DNA from: Gallaecimonas sp045291545
Lineage (GTDB): Bacteria; Pseudomonadota; Gammaproteobacteria; Enterobacterales; Gallaecimonadaceae
NCBI RefSeq assembly: GCF_045291545.1
Contig: NZ_CP149514.1
Coordinates: 2,782,809-2,846,808, forward strand
Direction of reading: 5' to 3'
Length of the DNA: 64,000 nucleotides
The notes under the pieces were generated by a model that made no database searches, was not told the origin of the DNA, and worked only from the letters and a program-made list of their open reading frames with translations. Positions 16,181 to 25,708 of this stretch are shown piece after piece. The stretch's first letter is position 1. Each line of letters begins with the position of its first letter. Made by a program: the position numbers and the translations under genes.

Positions 16181-17986
16181 CTATTCAACCGTCACGGATT
16201 TAGCCAGGTTACGAGGCTGATCTACGTCGGTGCCTTTGATGATGGCGACGTGGTAGCTCAGCAGTTGCAGGGGTAGGGTGTAAAGCACAGGGGCGAGGAT
16301 GTCGTCACAGTGCGGCACCGCCAGTACCTGCATGTTGGCCGCCGGGGTAATGGCGGCGTCTTTGTCGGCGAACACATAGAACTCGCCACCACGGGCGCGC
16401 ACTTCTTCGATGTTGGATTTGAGCTTTTCTACCAGGTCGTTGTTGGGCGCTACCACGATGATCGGCATGTCGGCGTCAATCAGTGCCAGAGGGCCGTGTT
16501 TGAGTTCCCCTGCGGCATAGGCCTCGGCGTGAATGTAGCTGATTTCCTTGAGTTTTAACGCCCCTTCCATGGCGATGGGGTATTGGTCGCCACGGCCCAG
16601 GAACAGCGCGTGGTGTTTTTCGGCGAAACGCCCGGCCAGTGCTTCAATGTCGCTGTCCAGATTCAGGGCGCTTTCAATCAGTGCCGGCAGTTTGTGCAAG
16701 GCTCTGGCAATGGCGGTTTGCTGGCTGCGGCCGTTACCCAGGGCGGCAGTCAGCAGCAGCAGGGCGGTGAGCTGGGTGGTAAAGGCCTTGGTGGAGGCCA
16801 CGCCGATTTCGGCGCCGGCGCGGGTCATCAATGCCAGGTCGGACTCACGCACCAGCGATGATCCCGGCACGTTACAGATGGTCAGGGTGCGGGCGTAGCC
16901 GATCTCCTTGGCCAGGCGCAGGGCGGCCAGGGTGTCTGCGGTTTCGCCACTTTGCGAGATGGTGACCAGCAGTGAACCGGGGCGGGTTACCGACTTGCGG
17001 TAACGAAACTCCGAGGCAATTTCCACATTGCAGCTGATACCGGCGATGTCTTCAATCCAGTAACGGGCTGTCATACCGGCGTGGTAACTGGTACCGCAGG
17101 CGATGATCTGCACATGCTGAATGTCGCTCAAGTCACCCAGTTCATCCAGGTGCAGGCTGTCGCCAACCAGGCGCCCCTCCAGGGTGTTGCGAATGGCGAT
17201 GGGCTGCTCGTGAATTTCCTTAAGCATGTAGTGGCGGTAGGGGCCTTTGTCACCGCTGTCATGTTTGAGATCGGTCTCGCTGGCTTCGCGTTCCACCTGC
17301 TGGCCGCTCTGATCAAAAATGGTGACTTGGTGGCGGGTGATTTTTGCCACGTCACCTTCTTCAAGAAAGGCAAATTTGCGGGTAACCGGCAGTAGCGCCA
17401 GTTGGTCTGAGGCCAGGAAGTTTTCACCAATGCCAAAACCAATCACCAGCGGGCTACCGCTGCGGGCAGCAATAAGTTGCTCGGGGTCTTGCTGGTCCAT
17501 TACCACCATGCCGTAAGCGCCGTGTAGCTGGCGGACTGCCGCCTGCACAGCTGCCAGCAAACTATCTGCTTGTTGCAGTTCGTGGTGTACCAGATGGGCA
17601 ATCACTTCGGTGTCGGTGTCAGAGGTGAACTGGTAGCCGAGGTTTTGTAGACGCGCTCGCAGCACTTCATGGTTTTCGATGATGCCATTGTGCACCACGG
17701 CCAGGCGATTGCCCGAAACATGAGGGTGGGCATTAGCCTCAGAAGGCACGCCATGAGTAGCCCAGCGGGTATGAGCAATACCGGTACCGCCCGCCAGAGG
17801 CGTGGCTTGCAGCGCATCCGCCAGGGCCTGTACTTTACCCAGACGGCGCAACCGGCCCAGCTCGCCAGTGTCATTTAATACCGCTACACCGGCAGAATCA
17901 TAACCGCGGTATTCCAGGCGCTTGAGGCCTTCTACCAGAATATTTGCTACATCACGCTGCGCCACAGCGCCAACAATGCCACACAT
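16181..17986 (-). CDS. glmS: Glutamine-fructose-6-phosphate aminotransferase GlmS
   Basis: GlmS makes glucosamine-6-phosphate for peptidoglycan and lipopolysaccharide. I start at ATG 17986, because the mature enzyme must expose Cys2 (MCGIVGAVAQRDV) as nucleophile. A GTG two codons upstream would block that. The N-terminal Ntn glutaminase domain is followed by two SIS domains (IACGTSYHAGM, ISQSGETADTL, GVASTKAFTTQ, GRGDQYPIAMEGALKLKE). It ends in the conserved DQPRNLAKSVTVE, whose codons form the TnsD target. The ATG lies two bases after the stop of the DeoR-type regulator, with a GGAG site inside that gene, so the two are co-translated. Confidence 0.97.
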   Translation of the reverse strand: MCGIVGAVAQRDVANILVEGLKRLEYRGYDSAGVAVLNDTGELGRLRRLGKVQALADALQATPLAGGTGIAHTRWATHGVPSEANAHPHVSGNRLAVVHNGIIENHEVLRARLQNLGYQFTSDTDTEVIAHLVHHELQQADSLLAAVQAAVRQLHGAYGMVVMDQQDPEQLIAARSGSPLVIGFGIGENFLASDQLALLPVTRKFAFLEEGDVAKITRHQVTIFDQSGQQVEREASETDLKHDSGDKGPYRHYMLKEIHEQPIAIRNTLEGRLVGDSLHLDELGDLSDIQHVQIIACGTSYHAGMTARYWIEDIAGISCNVEIASEFRYRKSVTRPGSLLVTISQSGETADTLAALRLAKEIGYARTLTICNVPGSSLVRESDLALMTRAGAEIGVASTKAFTTQLTALLLLTAALGNGRSQQTAIARALHKLPALIESALNLDSDIEALAGRFAEKHHALFLGRGDQYPIAMEGALKLKEISYIHAEAYAAGELKHGPLALIDADMPIIVVAPNNDLVEKLKSNIEEVRARGGEFYVFADKDAAITPAANMQVLAVPHCDDILAPVLYTLPLQLLSYHVAIIKGTDVDQPRNLAKSVTVE

Positions 17987-17988
17987 GA

Positions 17989-18762
17989 TCACTCCTTGCT
18001 TGGGGCCAGCAGCACGGTAACGCCCTGACCCTCAATTTGTAATTTGGCCGCCGCGTCCAGGCGGTCATCGGTAATAAGAACAGAAACGGCCTGCCAAGGC
18101 AGTTCCAGATTGGGTATGCGCCGGCCCAGTTTGTCGGCCTCCGCTACCACCACCACTTCCCGGGCGACATCAGCCATAACTCGAGACAACCCCAGTAGTT
18201 CATTGAAGGTGGTGGTGCCACGGGCCGGATCAATGCCATCACAGCCGATAAATAACTGGTCAAAATCATAGGCCCGCAGCACCTGCTCAGCCATTTGCCC
18301 CTGAAAGGCTTCGCTGTGCGGATCCCAGGTGCCACCGGTCATCAATAATGTTGGCTCGTTTTCCAGCTCACGCAGGGCTTGCACCATATTAAGGCTGTTG
18401 GTCATCACCACCAGGCCACGTTTTTGGCTGAAATGCGGGATCATCGCCGCGGTGGTGGAGCCAAAATCCATGATAATGCGGTTGTGGTCGCGGATACGGC
18501 TGGCGGCCAGTTCGGCAATAGCTTGCTTTCGTTTCGAAACTTCCTGATCAATACCGCTGACCACCAACTCCGTAGGCACCGGCACCGCGCCACCATAACG
18601 ACGCAACAGCAGGCCATTACGCTCCAATTCGGCGAGATCCTTGCGGATGGTTACTTCTGAGGTGGCAAAATGCTGAGCCAGCTGCTCCACCGATACTTCG
18701 CCCTGCTCCGCCAGTATTTGCACTATGGTGTGGCGCCGCGGCAGGGTGTTACGTTTAGCCAT
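17989..18762 (-). CDS. DeoR/GlpR family regulator upstream of glmS
   Basis: The 257-residue protein has an N-terminal winged helix (RRHTIVQILAEQGEVSVEQLAQHFATSEVTIRKDL). A DeoR C-terminal sugar-phosphate sensor follows (DFGSTTAAMIPHF, TNSLNMVQAL, LLMTGGTWDPHSEAF, ADKLGRR). It is the gene directly before glmS with virtually no gap. A local role in controlling amino-sugar supply, with a phosphosugar as inducer, is a reasonable inference. A perfect 8-3-8 palindrome lies just upstream, overlapping the expected transcription start, so autoregulation is likely. Confidence 0.9.
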   Translation of the reverse strand: MAKRNTLPRRHTIVQILAEQGEVSVEQLAQHFATSEVTIRKDLAELERNGLLLRRYGGAVPVPTELVVSGIDQEVSKRKQAIAELAASRIRDHNRIIMDFGSTTAAMIPHFSQKRGLVVMTNSLNMVQALRELENEPTLLMTGGTWDPHSEAFQGQMAEQVLRAYDFDQLFIGCDGIDPARGTTTFNELLGLSRVMADVAREVVVVAEADKLGRRIPNLELPWQAVSVLITDDRLDAAAKLQIEGQGVTVLLAPSKE

Positions 18763-18772
18763 GAAAGTTAAG

Positions 18773-18791
18773 TTCTTTCGAAACGAAAGAA
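18773..18791. promoter_or_regulatory. Palindromic operator for the DeoR-type regulator
   Basis: TTCTTTCG-AAA-CGAAAGAA is a perfect 8-bp inverted repeat 10 bp before the start codon of the regulator. It lies just downstream of a candidate minus-strand promoter. The TTTCG/CGAAA half-sites are like those bound by GlpR/DeoR proteins. A related TTTCGTTTCGAAA sequence is present inside the gene near 18527-18540. Confidence 0.65.
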
Positions 18792-18792
18792 A

Positions 18793-18821
18793 ATACTAGC
18801 AAACCCCTGAACACTGGCCAA
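18793..18821 (-). promoter_or_regulatory. Candidate promoter for the regulator-glmS operon
   Basis: On the minus strand TTGGCC (18816-18821) and TAGTAT (18793-18798) are separated by 17 bp. The operator palindrome sits immediately downstream. The match to consensus is moderate. Confidence 0.45.
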
Positions 18822-18822
18822 T

Positions 18823-18847
18823 AAAAAAGCGACCCGCAGGTCGCTTT
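18823..18847 (-). terminator. Rho-independent terminator after glmU
   Basis: On the minus strand there is a 9-bp stem AAAGCGACC with loop TGCG and GGTCGCTTT, followed by a T run. It begins a few bases after the glmU stop codon and separates glmU from the regulator-glmS unit. Confidence 0.85.
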
Positions 18848-18850
18848 CAT

Positions 18851-20212
18851 TCAGCTTTTTTTCACCGGCCGCTGCCAGTTGGCTATATTGCGCTGCCGGC
18901 CCCGAGCCACCGCCAGCTCGCCATCGGCAACATCTTTGGCAATAGTCGAGCCAGCCCCTACTGTAGCGCCTTTACCAATATTGACCGGCGCCACCAGCGA
19001 ACTGTTTGAGCCGATAAAGGCACCGTCATCAATACACGTCTGGTGTTTGTTGGCACCGTCGTAGTTGCAGGTAATGGTGCCGGCACCAATATTGACGTTC
19101 TGGCCAATGTCAGCGTCACCTAGGTAAGTCAGGTGATTGGCCTTGGAGCCTTCGCCCAGCACCGCCTTTTTCATTTCCACAAAATTACCGACGTGGCTGT
19201 TGTGGTGCATCTGGGCACCGGGGCGCAACCGCGCCATAGGGCCAACGGTGCAATGCTGGCCAAGGGTGGCACCATCAATCAAGGAACCGGTCTTGATATG
19301 GCAACCATCAGCGATGGTGCAGTCTTTAAGAACGCAACCACTGTCGATGGTGACGTTATTGCCAATAACCACCCGACCTTCAAAAATCACGTTTACATCT
19401 ACCAGCACATCTTCGCCAACGCTGACCTCGCCACGTACATCAATGCGGGCCGGGTCACGCAGGGTTGCGCCGGCCAGCATCAGCTGTTCGGCCTGACGTT
19501 GCTGGTAAGCCCGCTCCAGGGCTGCCAGTTGCACGCGGTTATTGGCTCCTTCCACTTCCATGGCGTCTTGCGGCTGGCCGCTGGTAATGGCTTTGCCTTC
19601 ACTGTGGGCCATGGCAATGATGTCGGTCAGGTAGTATTCGCCCTGGGCATTGTTATTGGACAGGCTGCCCAGCCAGCGCTTTAAGTCGGCCGCATCGGCA
19701 GCCAGGATGCCAGTGTTGACTTCGCCAATGGTCAGTTCGTCAGCACTGGCATCTTTTTGTTCACGGATGCCCACCACCTGGCCGCTGTCACGCAAAATAC
19801 GGCCATAGCCGCTGGGGTCATCGAGGGTGACGGTCAGCAGTGCCACACCACCGGCCTGGCGCTCTGCCAGCAAAGCCTCGAGGGTGGCCGGGCGGATCAG
19901 CGGCACATCACCGTACAGCACCAGTACCACTGCGTCGTCTGGCACGGCGGGCATGGCCTGGGCCACGGCATGGCCGGTGCCCAACTGTTCGGCCTGTAGT
20001 GCCCAGCTGACTTGCTCGCCCGCCAGCTGTTCGCGCATCAGTTCGCCGCCATGGCCGTACACCAAATGCACACCGGCGGCATTGACGGCATTAGCAGCAT
20101 CAATCACATGCTTGACCATGCTCTTGTGTGCCACCCGGTGCAGTACCTTGGGCAGGCTTGAGCGCATACGGGTGCCTTTACCGGCGGCGAGAATAACGAT
20201 GTGCAGATCCAT
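18851..20212 (-). CDS. glmU: Bifunctional GlmU: N-acetylglucosamine-1-P uridyltransferase / glucosamine-1-P acetyltransferase
   Basis: GlmU catalyses the last two steps to UDP-N-acetylglucosamine. Its 453 residues match the usual length. The N-terminal nucleotidyltransferase motif is ILAAGKGTRMRSSLPKVLH. The C-terminal left-handed beta-helix shows repeated hexapeptides (VIGNNVTIDSGCVLKDC, AHIGNFVEMKKAVLG-like segments, LGDADIGQNVNIGAGTI). It lies between the ATP synthase operon and glmS, each bounded by its own terminator. Confidence 0.97.
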   Translation of the reverse strand: MDLHIVILAAGKGTRMRSSLPKVLHRVAHKSMVKHVIDAANAVNAAGVHLVYGHGGELMREQLAGEQVSWALQAEQLGTGHAVAQAMPAVPDDAVVLVLYGDVPLIRPATLEALLAERQAGGVALLTVTLDDPSGYGRILRDSGQVVGIREQKDASADELTIGEVNTGILAADAADLKRWLGSLSNNNAQGEYYLTDIIAMAHSEGKAITSGQPQDAMEVEGANNRVQLAALERAYQQRQAEQLMLAGATLRDPARIDVRGEVSVGEDVLVDVNVIFEGRVVIGNNVTIDSGCVLKDCTIADGCHIKTGSLIDGATLGQHCTVGPMARLRPGAQMHHNSHVGNFVEMKKAVLGEGSKANHLTYLGDADIGQNVNIGAGTITCNYDGANKHQTCIDDGAFIGSNSSLVAPVNIGKGATVGAGSTIAKDVADGELAVARGRQRNIANWQRPVKKS

Positions 20213-20259
20213 AACGGCTTACTAATTTCTCAGTTGGCGGGCAGCATAGCCCAAAACAA

Positions 20260-20283
20260 AAAGGCGGCCAAGTTGGCCGCCTT
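20260..20283 (-). terminator. Rho-independent terminator of the atp operon
   Basis: On the minus strand a GC-rich stem (AAAGGCGGCCAA pairing with TTGGCCGCCTTT) is followed by T residues. It lies 15 bp after the atpC stop. Confidence 0.85.
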
Positions 20284-20298
20284 TGCACACTGATGTGG

Positions 20299-20718
20299 TT
20301 ACTTGCGCTTGAGCATTTCCAGCAACCGCAGCTTCGCAGCGGCCTGGGCCAGCACGGCCATGGCTTCGGCATAGTCGAAGTCGTGGCTGTGGGACGTTAC
20401 TGAGGACAGTGCTTGCTGATGCGCCGCTTCCGCCGCTTCGGCATCAATGTCCTTGCCACGCAGTACGGTATCAGCCAGTACGGTAACACCTGCCGATTGC
20501 ACTTCAAGTACACCGCCAGACAGGTACAGCAGTTCTTCGTCGCCGAACTGTTTGACCATACGCAGGACGCCGGGCTTGAGCTTGGTCAGTAGCGGCGCGT
20601 GGCCGTACATCACACCCAAATCACCCCAGTCACCGGACACCTGGATACTTTCCACGAGACCGGAGAAGATTTTCTTCTCCGCACTCACCACATCCAACTG
20701 TATCGTCATCGCTGCCAT
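20299..20718 (-). CDS. atpC: ATP synthase epsilon subunit
   Basis: The 139-residue epsilon subunit couples F1 to the c-ring and inhibits hydrolysis. The N-terminal beta-sandwich (IQLDVVSAEKKIFSG, GDLGVMYGHAPLLTKLKPG) is complete, as is the C-terminal helical pair (EAAEAAHQQALSS onward). The start ATG 20718 is preceded by a strong AGGAGG site. It is the last gene of the atp operon. Confidence 0.97.
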   Translation of the reverse strand: MAAMTIQLDVVSAEKKIFSGLVESIQVSGDWGDLGVMYGHAPLLTKLKPGVLRMVKQFGDEELLYLSGGVLEVQSAGVTVLADTVLRGKDIDAEAAEAAHQQALSSVTSHSHDFDYAEAMAVLAQAAAKLRLLEMLKRK

Positions 20719-20730
20719 GAGCTCCTCCTA

Positions 20731-22143
20731 TTAGAGCTTAGCGGCTTTCTCGACTGCCTCGTCGATGCTACCAACCATATAGAAGGCCTGCTCAGGCATG
20801 TGATCATACTCACCGTCGAGGATGCCCTTGAAGCCACGAATGGTGTCTTTCAAGGAAACGTATTTACCTGGCGCACCGGTAAAGACCTCTGCAACGAAGA
20901 ACGGCTGAGACAGGAAACGCTCGATTTTACGGGCGCGGGCTACTGTCCGCTTGTCGTCTTCTGACAGCTCGTCCATACCGAGGATGGCGATGATGTCTTT
21001 GAGCTCTTTGTAACGTTGCAGTACGGTTTGCACACCACGGGCAACGTTGTAGTGCTCTTCACCCACCACCAGCGGATCCAGCTGACGGCTGGTGGAATCC
21101 AGCGGGTCAACAGCCGGGTAGATACCCAAAGAGGCGATCTGACGGCTCAGAACCACAGTCGCATCCAAATGCGCGAAGGTGGTAGCTGGTGACGGGTCAG
21201 TCAAGTCATCCGCAGGAACGTAAACGGCCTGAACGGAGGTGATAGAACCGGTCTTGGTGGAGGTGATCCGCTCTTGCAGTACACCCATCTCTTCAGCCAA
21301 GGTCGGCTGATAGCCTACCGCTGACGGCATCCGGCCCAACAGCGCGGATACTTCGGTACCGGCCAGGGTATAACGGTAGATGTTATCCACAAAGAACAGT
21401 ACGTCACGGCCTTCGTCACGGAATTTTTCAGCCATGGTCAAACCGGTCAGAGCAACGCGCAGACGGTTACCCGGCGGCTCGTTCATCTGGCCATAAACCA
21501 TGGTTACCTTGGACTGGCTCAGGTCGTCAGCGTTGATAACGCCCGCGTCCTGCATTTCATAGTAGAAATCGTTACCTTCACGGGTCCGTTCACCAACACC
21601 GGCAAATACTGACAGACCACTGTGCTGGGTGGCGATGTTGTTGATAAGTTCCATCATGTTGACGGTCTTACCTACACCGGCGCCACCGAACAGGCCAACC
21701 TTACCACCCTTGGCAAAGGGGCAAACCAGGTCGATAACCTTGATGCCGGTTTCCAGCAGCTCGGTGCTGTTGGACTGTTCTTCGTAGCTGGGGGCGTCAC
21801 GGTGGATAGACCAACGCTCCTGCTCACCGATTTCGCCTTGCTCATCGATGGGATTACCCAGCACGTCCATGATGCGGCCAAGGGTAGAAGTACCTACCGG
21901 CACTTTAATGGTGCCACCGGTGGCTTGCATCACCATGCCACGCTTGAGGCCTTCGGACGGGCCCATAACAATACAGCGGACCACGCCGCCGCCCAGCTGC
22001 TGCTGGACTTCAAATACCAGGCCGTCCAGCTCGTGGCCGTCTGCCTGGAGTTTCAGGGCTTCGTATACCTGAGGTACAGCGTTCTGCGGGAACTCTACGT
22101 CCACCACAGCACCGATGACCTGTACGATCTTGCCTGTACTCAT
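20731..22143 (-). CDS. atpD: ATP synthase beta subunit
   Basis: The 470-residue catalytic subunit of F1 carries the P-loop GGAGVGKT (153-160), GERTREGNDFY and the DNIYRYTLAG segment. Length and motifs are normal for gammaproteobacteria. It is transcribed between atpG and atpC. Confidence 0.98.
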   Translation of the reverse strand: MSTGKIVQVIGAVVDVEFPQNAVPQVYEALKLQADGHELDGLVFEVQQQLGGGVVRCIVMGPSEGLKRGMVMQATGGTIKVPVGTSTLGRIMDVLGNPIDEQGEIGEQERWSIHRDAPSYEEQSNSTELLETGIKVIDLVCPFAKGGKVGLFGGAGVGKTVNMMELINNIATQHSGLSVFAGVGERTREGNDFYYEMQDAGVINADDLSQSKVTMVYGQMNEPPGNRLRVALTGLTMAEKFRDEGRDVLFFVDNIYRYTLAGTEVSALLGRMPSAVGYQPTLAEEMGVLQERITSTKTGSITSVQAVYVPADDLTDPSPATTFAHLDATVVLSRQIASLGIYPAVDPLDSTSRQLDPLVVGEEHYNVARGVQTVLQRYKELKDIIAILGMDELSEDDKRTVARARKIERFLSQPFFVAEVFTGAPGKYVSLKDTIRGFKGILDGEYDHMPEQAFYMVGSIDEAVEKAAKL

Positions 22144-22179
22144 GATGTTTCCTCTGAACTATTAATTCGGACGAATGCC

Positions 22180-23040
22180 TTAAACGGCTGCCGCACCGGC
22201 AACAATTTCGCTGAGTTCCTGGGTGATCGCGGCCTGACGGGCCTTGTTGAACACCAGTTGTAACTCGTCGATAAGGTTGCCAGCGTTGTCGGTAGCCGCC
22301 TTCATGGCCACCATCCGGGCTGCTTGCTCACAAGCCAGGTTTTCGACGACACCCTGATAGACCTGGGACTCCACATAACGTTTGCAGAGAGTGTCCAACA
22401 GGTCGCGCGGATCACCTTCATAAAGGTAATCCCAGCGGTGGGCATAGCTGTCGTCATCGGACTTGGGCAGCGGCAGCAGCTGGTCGATTTTCGGCTCCTG
22501 CTTCATGGTGTTTACAAAGTTGTTGAACACCAGGAACAGCCGATCCAATCGACCTTCATCAAATGCTTTCAACATCACCTGAACGGACCCAATCAGGTCA
22601 GCCAGGGCTGGCTCATCACCCAGACCGCTGGTCTGGGCAAGGAGGTTGCCGCCATGACGTTTGAAAAAAGCAGTGGCTTTGGTGCCGATCACGGCAAAGT
22701 CCACTTCTGCGCCTTTTTCACGCCACTGGCTAACATCAGCCGTGACTTTTTTGAGCAGGTTCACGTTCAGGCCGCCGCAAAGACCACGGTCGGTCGAGAC
22801 CACAATGTAGCCAACCCGTTTTGCCTCACGCTCATCCACGTAGGGATGTTTGTACTCGAGGTTGCCACGGGCAATATGGCCAATCACCTGCCGAATGGCC
22901 TGGGCATAGGGACGGCTCTGCGCCATGCGCTCTTGCGCGCGACGCATTTTTGAGGCCGCCACCATTTCCATGGCTTTGGTGATTTTCTGTGTGCTCTTGA
23001 CGCTGGCGATCTTGCCTTTAATTTCTTTCGCGCCGGCCAT
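22180..23040 (-). CDS. atpG: ATP synthase gamma subunit
   Basis: The 286-residue central-stalk subunit has the typical N-terminal helix (KEIKGKIASVKSTQKITKAMEMVAASKM) and the C-terminal helix (ATDNAGNLIDELQLVFNKARQAAITQELSEI). These form the coiled coil rotating inside the alpha3beta3 ring. Confidence 0.97.
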   Translation of the reverse strand: MAGAKEIKGKIASVKSTQKITKAMEMVAASKMRRAQERMAQSRPYAQAIRQVIGHIARGNLEYKHPYVDEREAKRVGYIVVSTDRGLCGGLNVNLLKKVTADVSQWREKGAEVDFAVIGTKATAFFKRHGGNLLAQTSGLGDEPALADLIGSVQVMLKAFDEGRLDRLFLVFNNFVNTMKQEPKIDQLLPLPKSDDDSYAHRWDYLYEGDPRDLLDTLCKRYVESQVYQGVVENLACEQAARMVAMKAATDNAGNLIDELQLVFNKARQAAITQELSEIVAGAAAV

Positions 23041-23090
23041 AATGCTTTACTCCGTTATCCACGGGGGGCGGGTTTGACCCGCCCGGCGAA

Positions 23091-24632
23091 TTACCAGGTC
23101 TGAGTTGCCTTGAAGTCGTTCAGGGCAGCCTTAAGGCCTGACTCGATCTCTTCGTTGTAATCGCCTTTCACATTGATCTTGGCCAGAAGCTCGGCCTTCT
23201 CACTACGCATGTAGGAAAGCAGGGCGTCTTCAAAGGCGACCACCTTGTTGACCTCAACGTCGTCCAGATAGCCTTTTTCTGCTGCGAACAGAGAAACCGC
23301 CATTTCCGCAACGGACATCGGCGCGTATTGCTTCTGTTTCAGAAGTTCAGTGACTTTCTGACCGTGATCCAGCTGGCGACGAGTGGCGTCATCAAGATCA
23401 GAGGCAAACTGGGCAAATGCTGCCAGTTCACGGTACTGCGCCAGAGCGGTACGAATACCACCGGACAGTTTCTTGATGATCTTGGTCTGTGCCGCACCAC
23501 CAACACGCGATACCGAAATACCCGGGTCAGCTGCCGGGCGGATGCCGGAGTTGAACAGGTCGGTGGTCAGGAAGATCTGGCCGTCGGTAATGGAGATCAC
23601 GTTGGTCGGTACGAACGCAGATACGTCACCGGCCTGGGTTTCGATGATCGGCAGGGCGGTCAGAGAACCGGTTTTGCCTTTCACTTCACCCTTGGTGAAT
23701 TTTTCCACGTAGTCGGCATTAACGCGGGAGGCCCGCTCCAGCAGACGTGAGTGCAGATAGAAAACGTCACCCGGGTAGGCTTCACGGCCCGGCGGACGGC
23801 GCAGCAGCAGTGAGATCTGACGGTAAGCAACGGCCTGTTTGGACAGGTCATCATAAACAATCAGGGCATCTTCACCGCGGTCACGGAAGTACTCACCCAT
23901 GGCACAACCGGAATACGGAGCCAGGTATTGCAGGGCAGCCGCTTCAGAAGCAGAAGCCACCACCACGATGGTGTTCTGCAGGGCGCCGTGCTCTTCGAGC
24001 TTGCGAACCACGTTAGCAATGGTGGATGCCTTCTGGCCAACCGCCACGTAAACGCTGTATACGCCAGAATCTTTCTGGTTGATGATGGCATCGATGGCCA
24101 GCGCGGTTTTACCCACCTGACGGTCACCGATGATCAGCTCACGCTGACCACGGCCTACCGGTACCATGGCATCAATAGCCTTATAGCCGGTTTGCAGTGG
24201 CTGGTCGACGCCCTGACGGTCGATAACGCCCGGGGCAATCACTTCAACCGGTGAAAAGCCATCGTGTTCGATAGGGCCTTTGCCATCAATCGGCTCACCC
24301 AGGGTGTTAACCACACGGCCCAGCAAGCCACGGCCTACCGGTACTTCCAGGATACGACCAGTGGACTTTACCTTGACGCCTTCGGCCAGGTCAGCATAAG
24401 GACCCATAACCACAGCACCGACAGAGTCACGCTCCAGGTTCAGAGCGATGGCGTAGCGGTTGCCAGGCAGTTCAATCATTTCGCCTTGCATGACGTCAGC
24501 GAGGCCGTGAACACGGATGATGCCGTCGGACACAGAAACAATGGTGCCCTCATCATGCGCTTCACTGACGACGTCGAACTGCTCAATACGAGACTTGATC
24601 AGCTCGGCGATTTCGGTGGAATTCAGTTGCAT
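23091..24632 (-). CDS. atpA: ATP synthase alpha subunit
   Basis: The 513-residue non-catalytic nucleotide-binding subunit of F1 shows the P-loop GDRQVGKT near residue 170 and the signature PAADPGISVSRVGG. Its length equals that of Escherichia coli AtpA. Confidence 0.98.
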   Translation of the reverse strand: MQLNSTEIAELIKSRIEQFDVVSEAHDEGTIVSVSDGIIRVHGLADVMQGEMIELPGNRYAIALNLERDSVGAVVMGPYADLAEGVKVKSTGRILEVPVGRGLLGRVVNTLGEPIDGKGPIEHDGFSPVEVIAPGVIDRQGVDQPLQTGYKAIDAMVPVGRGQRELIIGDRQVGKTALAIDAIINQKDSGVYSVYVAVGQKASTIANVVRKLEEHGALQNTIVVVASASEAAALQYLAPYSGCAMGEYFRDRGEDALIVYDDLSKQAVAYRQISLLLRRPPGREAYPGDVFYLHSRLLERASRVNADYVEKFTKGEVKGKTGSLTALPIIETQAGDVSAFVPTNVISITDGQIFLTTDLFNSGIRPAADPGISVSRVGGAAQTKIIKKLSGGIRTALAQYRELAAFAQFASDLDDATRRQLDHGQKVTELLKQKQYAPMSVAEMAVSLFAAEKGYLDDVEVNKVVAFEDALLSYMRSEKAELLAKINVKGDYNEEIESGLKAALNDFKATQTW

Positions 24633-24646
24633 GCTCTATTCCCCAA

Positions 24647-25180
24647 TCAGGACTGCAGCGTGTGATTCATGCGGCTCAGCTGTCCTTTGACGGAGCTGTC
24701 GATTACCAAGTCACCCACTTTTACCAGGGTGCCGGAAATCAGGGCCGGGTCGACACTGCAATTCAGCTTTACTTTGCGTGCGAGACGTTTCTCTAGGGCA
24801 GCCGCCAGCTTGCCTTGTTCAGCATCACTCAGGGCAGTCGCAGATGACACATCGGCCTCTACTTCCTGGTTATGCTCAAGGCGCAGCGCTTCAAACAGGG
24901 CTGCCACCGCCGGCAAGGCCGGCAGGCGTTCATTTTCAGCCATCACCTTCACCAGGTTTTGGCCGTTTGCGTCCAGTTGCTCACCGCAGATGCCGATGAA
25001 GGCGTCAGCTTGCTGGGCCGGCGCCAGGGTGCTGGCGAACAACGCCTGCATTCTGTCGTGCTTGGCCAGTTCGCCGGCAAAGGTCAGCATCGCTGACCAT
25101 TGATCAACGGCGGCTTTTTCAACCGCAAACTCAAAAGCCGCTTTGGCGTAGGGACGAGCAACAGTAGTCAGCTCAGACAT
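24647..25180 (-). CDS. atpH: ATP synthase delta subunit
   Basis: I start at ATG 25180 (MSELTTVARPYAKAAFEFA), which has a GGGGGAG site. An in-frame GTG five codons upstream overlaps that site and is less likely. The 177-residue peripheral stalk subunit holds F1 to the b subunits. The C-terminal INGTLVKVGD-like motif is seen as ISGTLVKVGDLVID. Confidence 0.96.
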   Translation of the reverse strand: MSELTTVARPYAKAAFEFAVEKAAVDQWSAMLTFAGELAKHDRMQALFASTLAPAQQADAFIGICGEQLDANGQNLVKVMAENERLPALPAVAALFEALRLEHNQEVEADVSSATALSDAEQGKLAAALEKRLARKVKLNCSVDPALISGTLVKVGDLVIDSSVKGQLSRMNHTLQS

Positions 25181-25191
25181 GGCTCCCCCTT

Positions 25192-25662
25192 TCACACTTC
25201 GGCGACAATCTTGTCGAGAATGTCGCGGTGCGCAGCTTCGTCAATGGAACGCTCGAGAATCTTCTCAGCGCCGGAAACAGCAAGAGCAGCAACGTGCTTG
25301 CGCAGGTCTTCTTTCACCCGCACACGCTCGGCATCTACTTCGGCGTGGCCAGAAGCAACAATTTTTGCTTTCTCGGCCAGCGCTTCTGCTTGCGCCTCTT
25401 CGATGATCTGCGCCTTGCGCTTGTTAGCTTGTTCAATAATGGCGCTGGCGTTAGCCTTGGCATCTTTAATGGTTTCGGCCGCTTTGGCCTGTGCCAGTTC
25501 TAGATCCTTGGCGGCGCGGTCAGCGCTGGCCAGACCATCAGCAATTTTCTTCTGACGATCTTCGATGGCCTTGATCAGGGGTGGCCAAACATACTTCATG
25601 CAGAACAGCACGAAGATGATGAAGGCAATAGCCTGACCAATGAGGGTAGCGGTGATACTCAC
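25192..25662 (-). CDS. atpF: ATP synthase b subunit
   Basis: The 156-residue peripheral-stalk subunit has one N-terminal membrane helix (LIGQAIAFIIFVLFCMKYVWPPL). A long charged alanine-rich coiled coil follows, ending with the delta-binding C-terminus. Confidence 0.97.
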   Translation of the reverse strand: MSITATLIGQAIAFIIFVLFCMKYVWPPLIKAIEDRQKKIADGLASADRAAKDLELAQAKAAETIKDAKANASAIIEQANKRKAQIIEEAQAEALAEKAKIVASGHAEVDAERVRVKEDLRKHVAALAVSGAEKILERSIDEAAHRDILDKIVAEV

Positions 25663-25708
25663 AACGGATCTCCTCTATGTCGTTAAGTTGGAGGGGGTTC
25701 CGTTGGGA

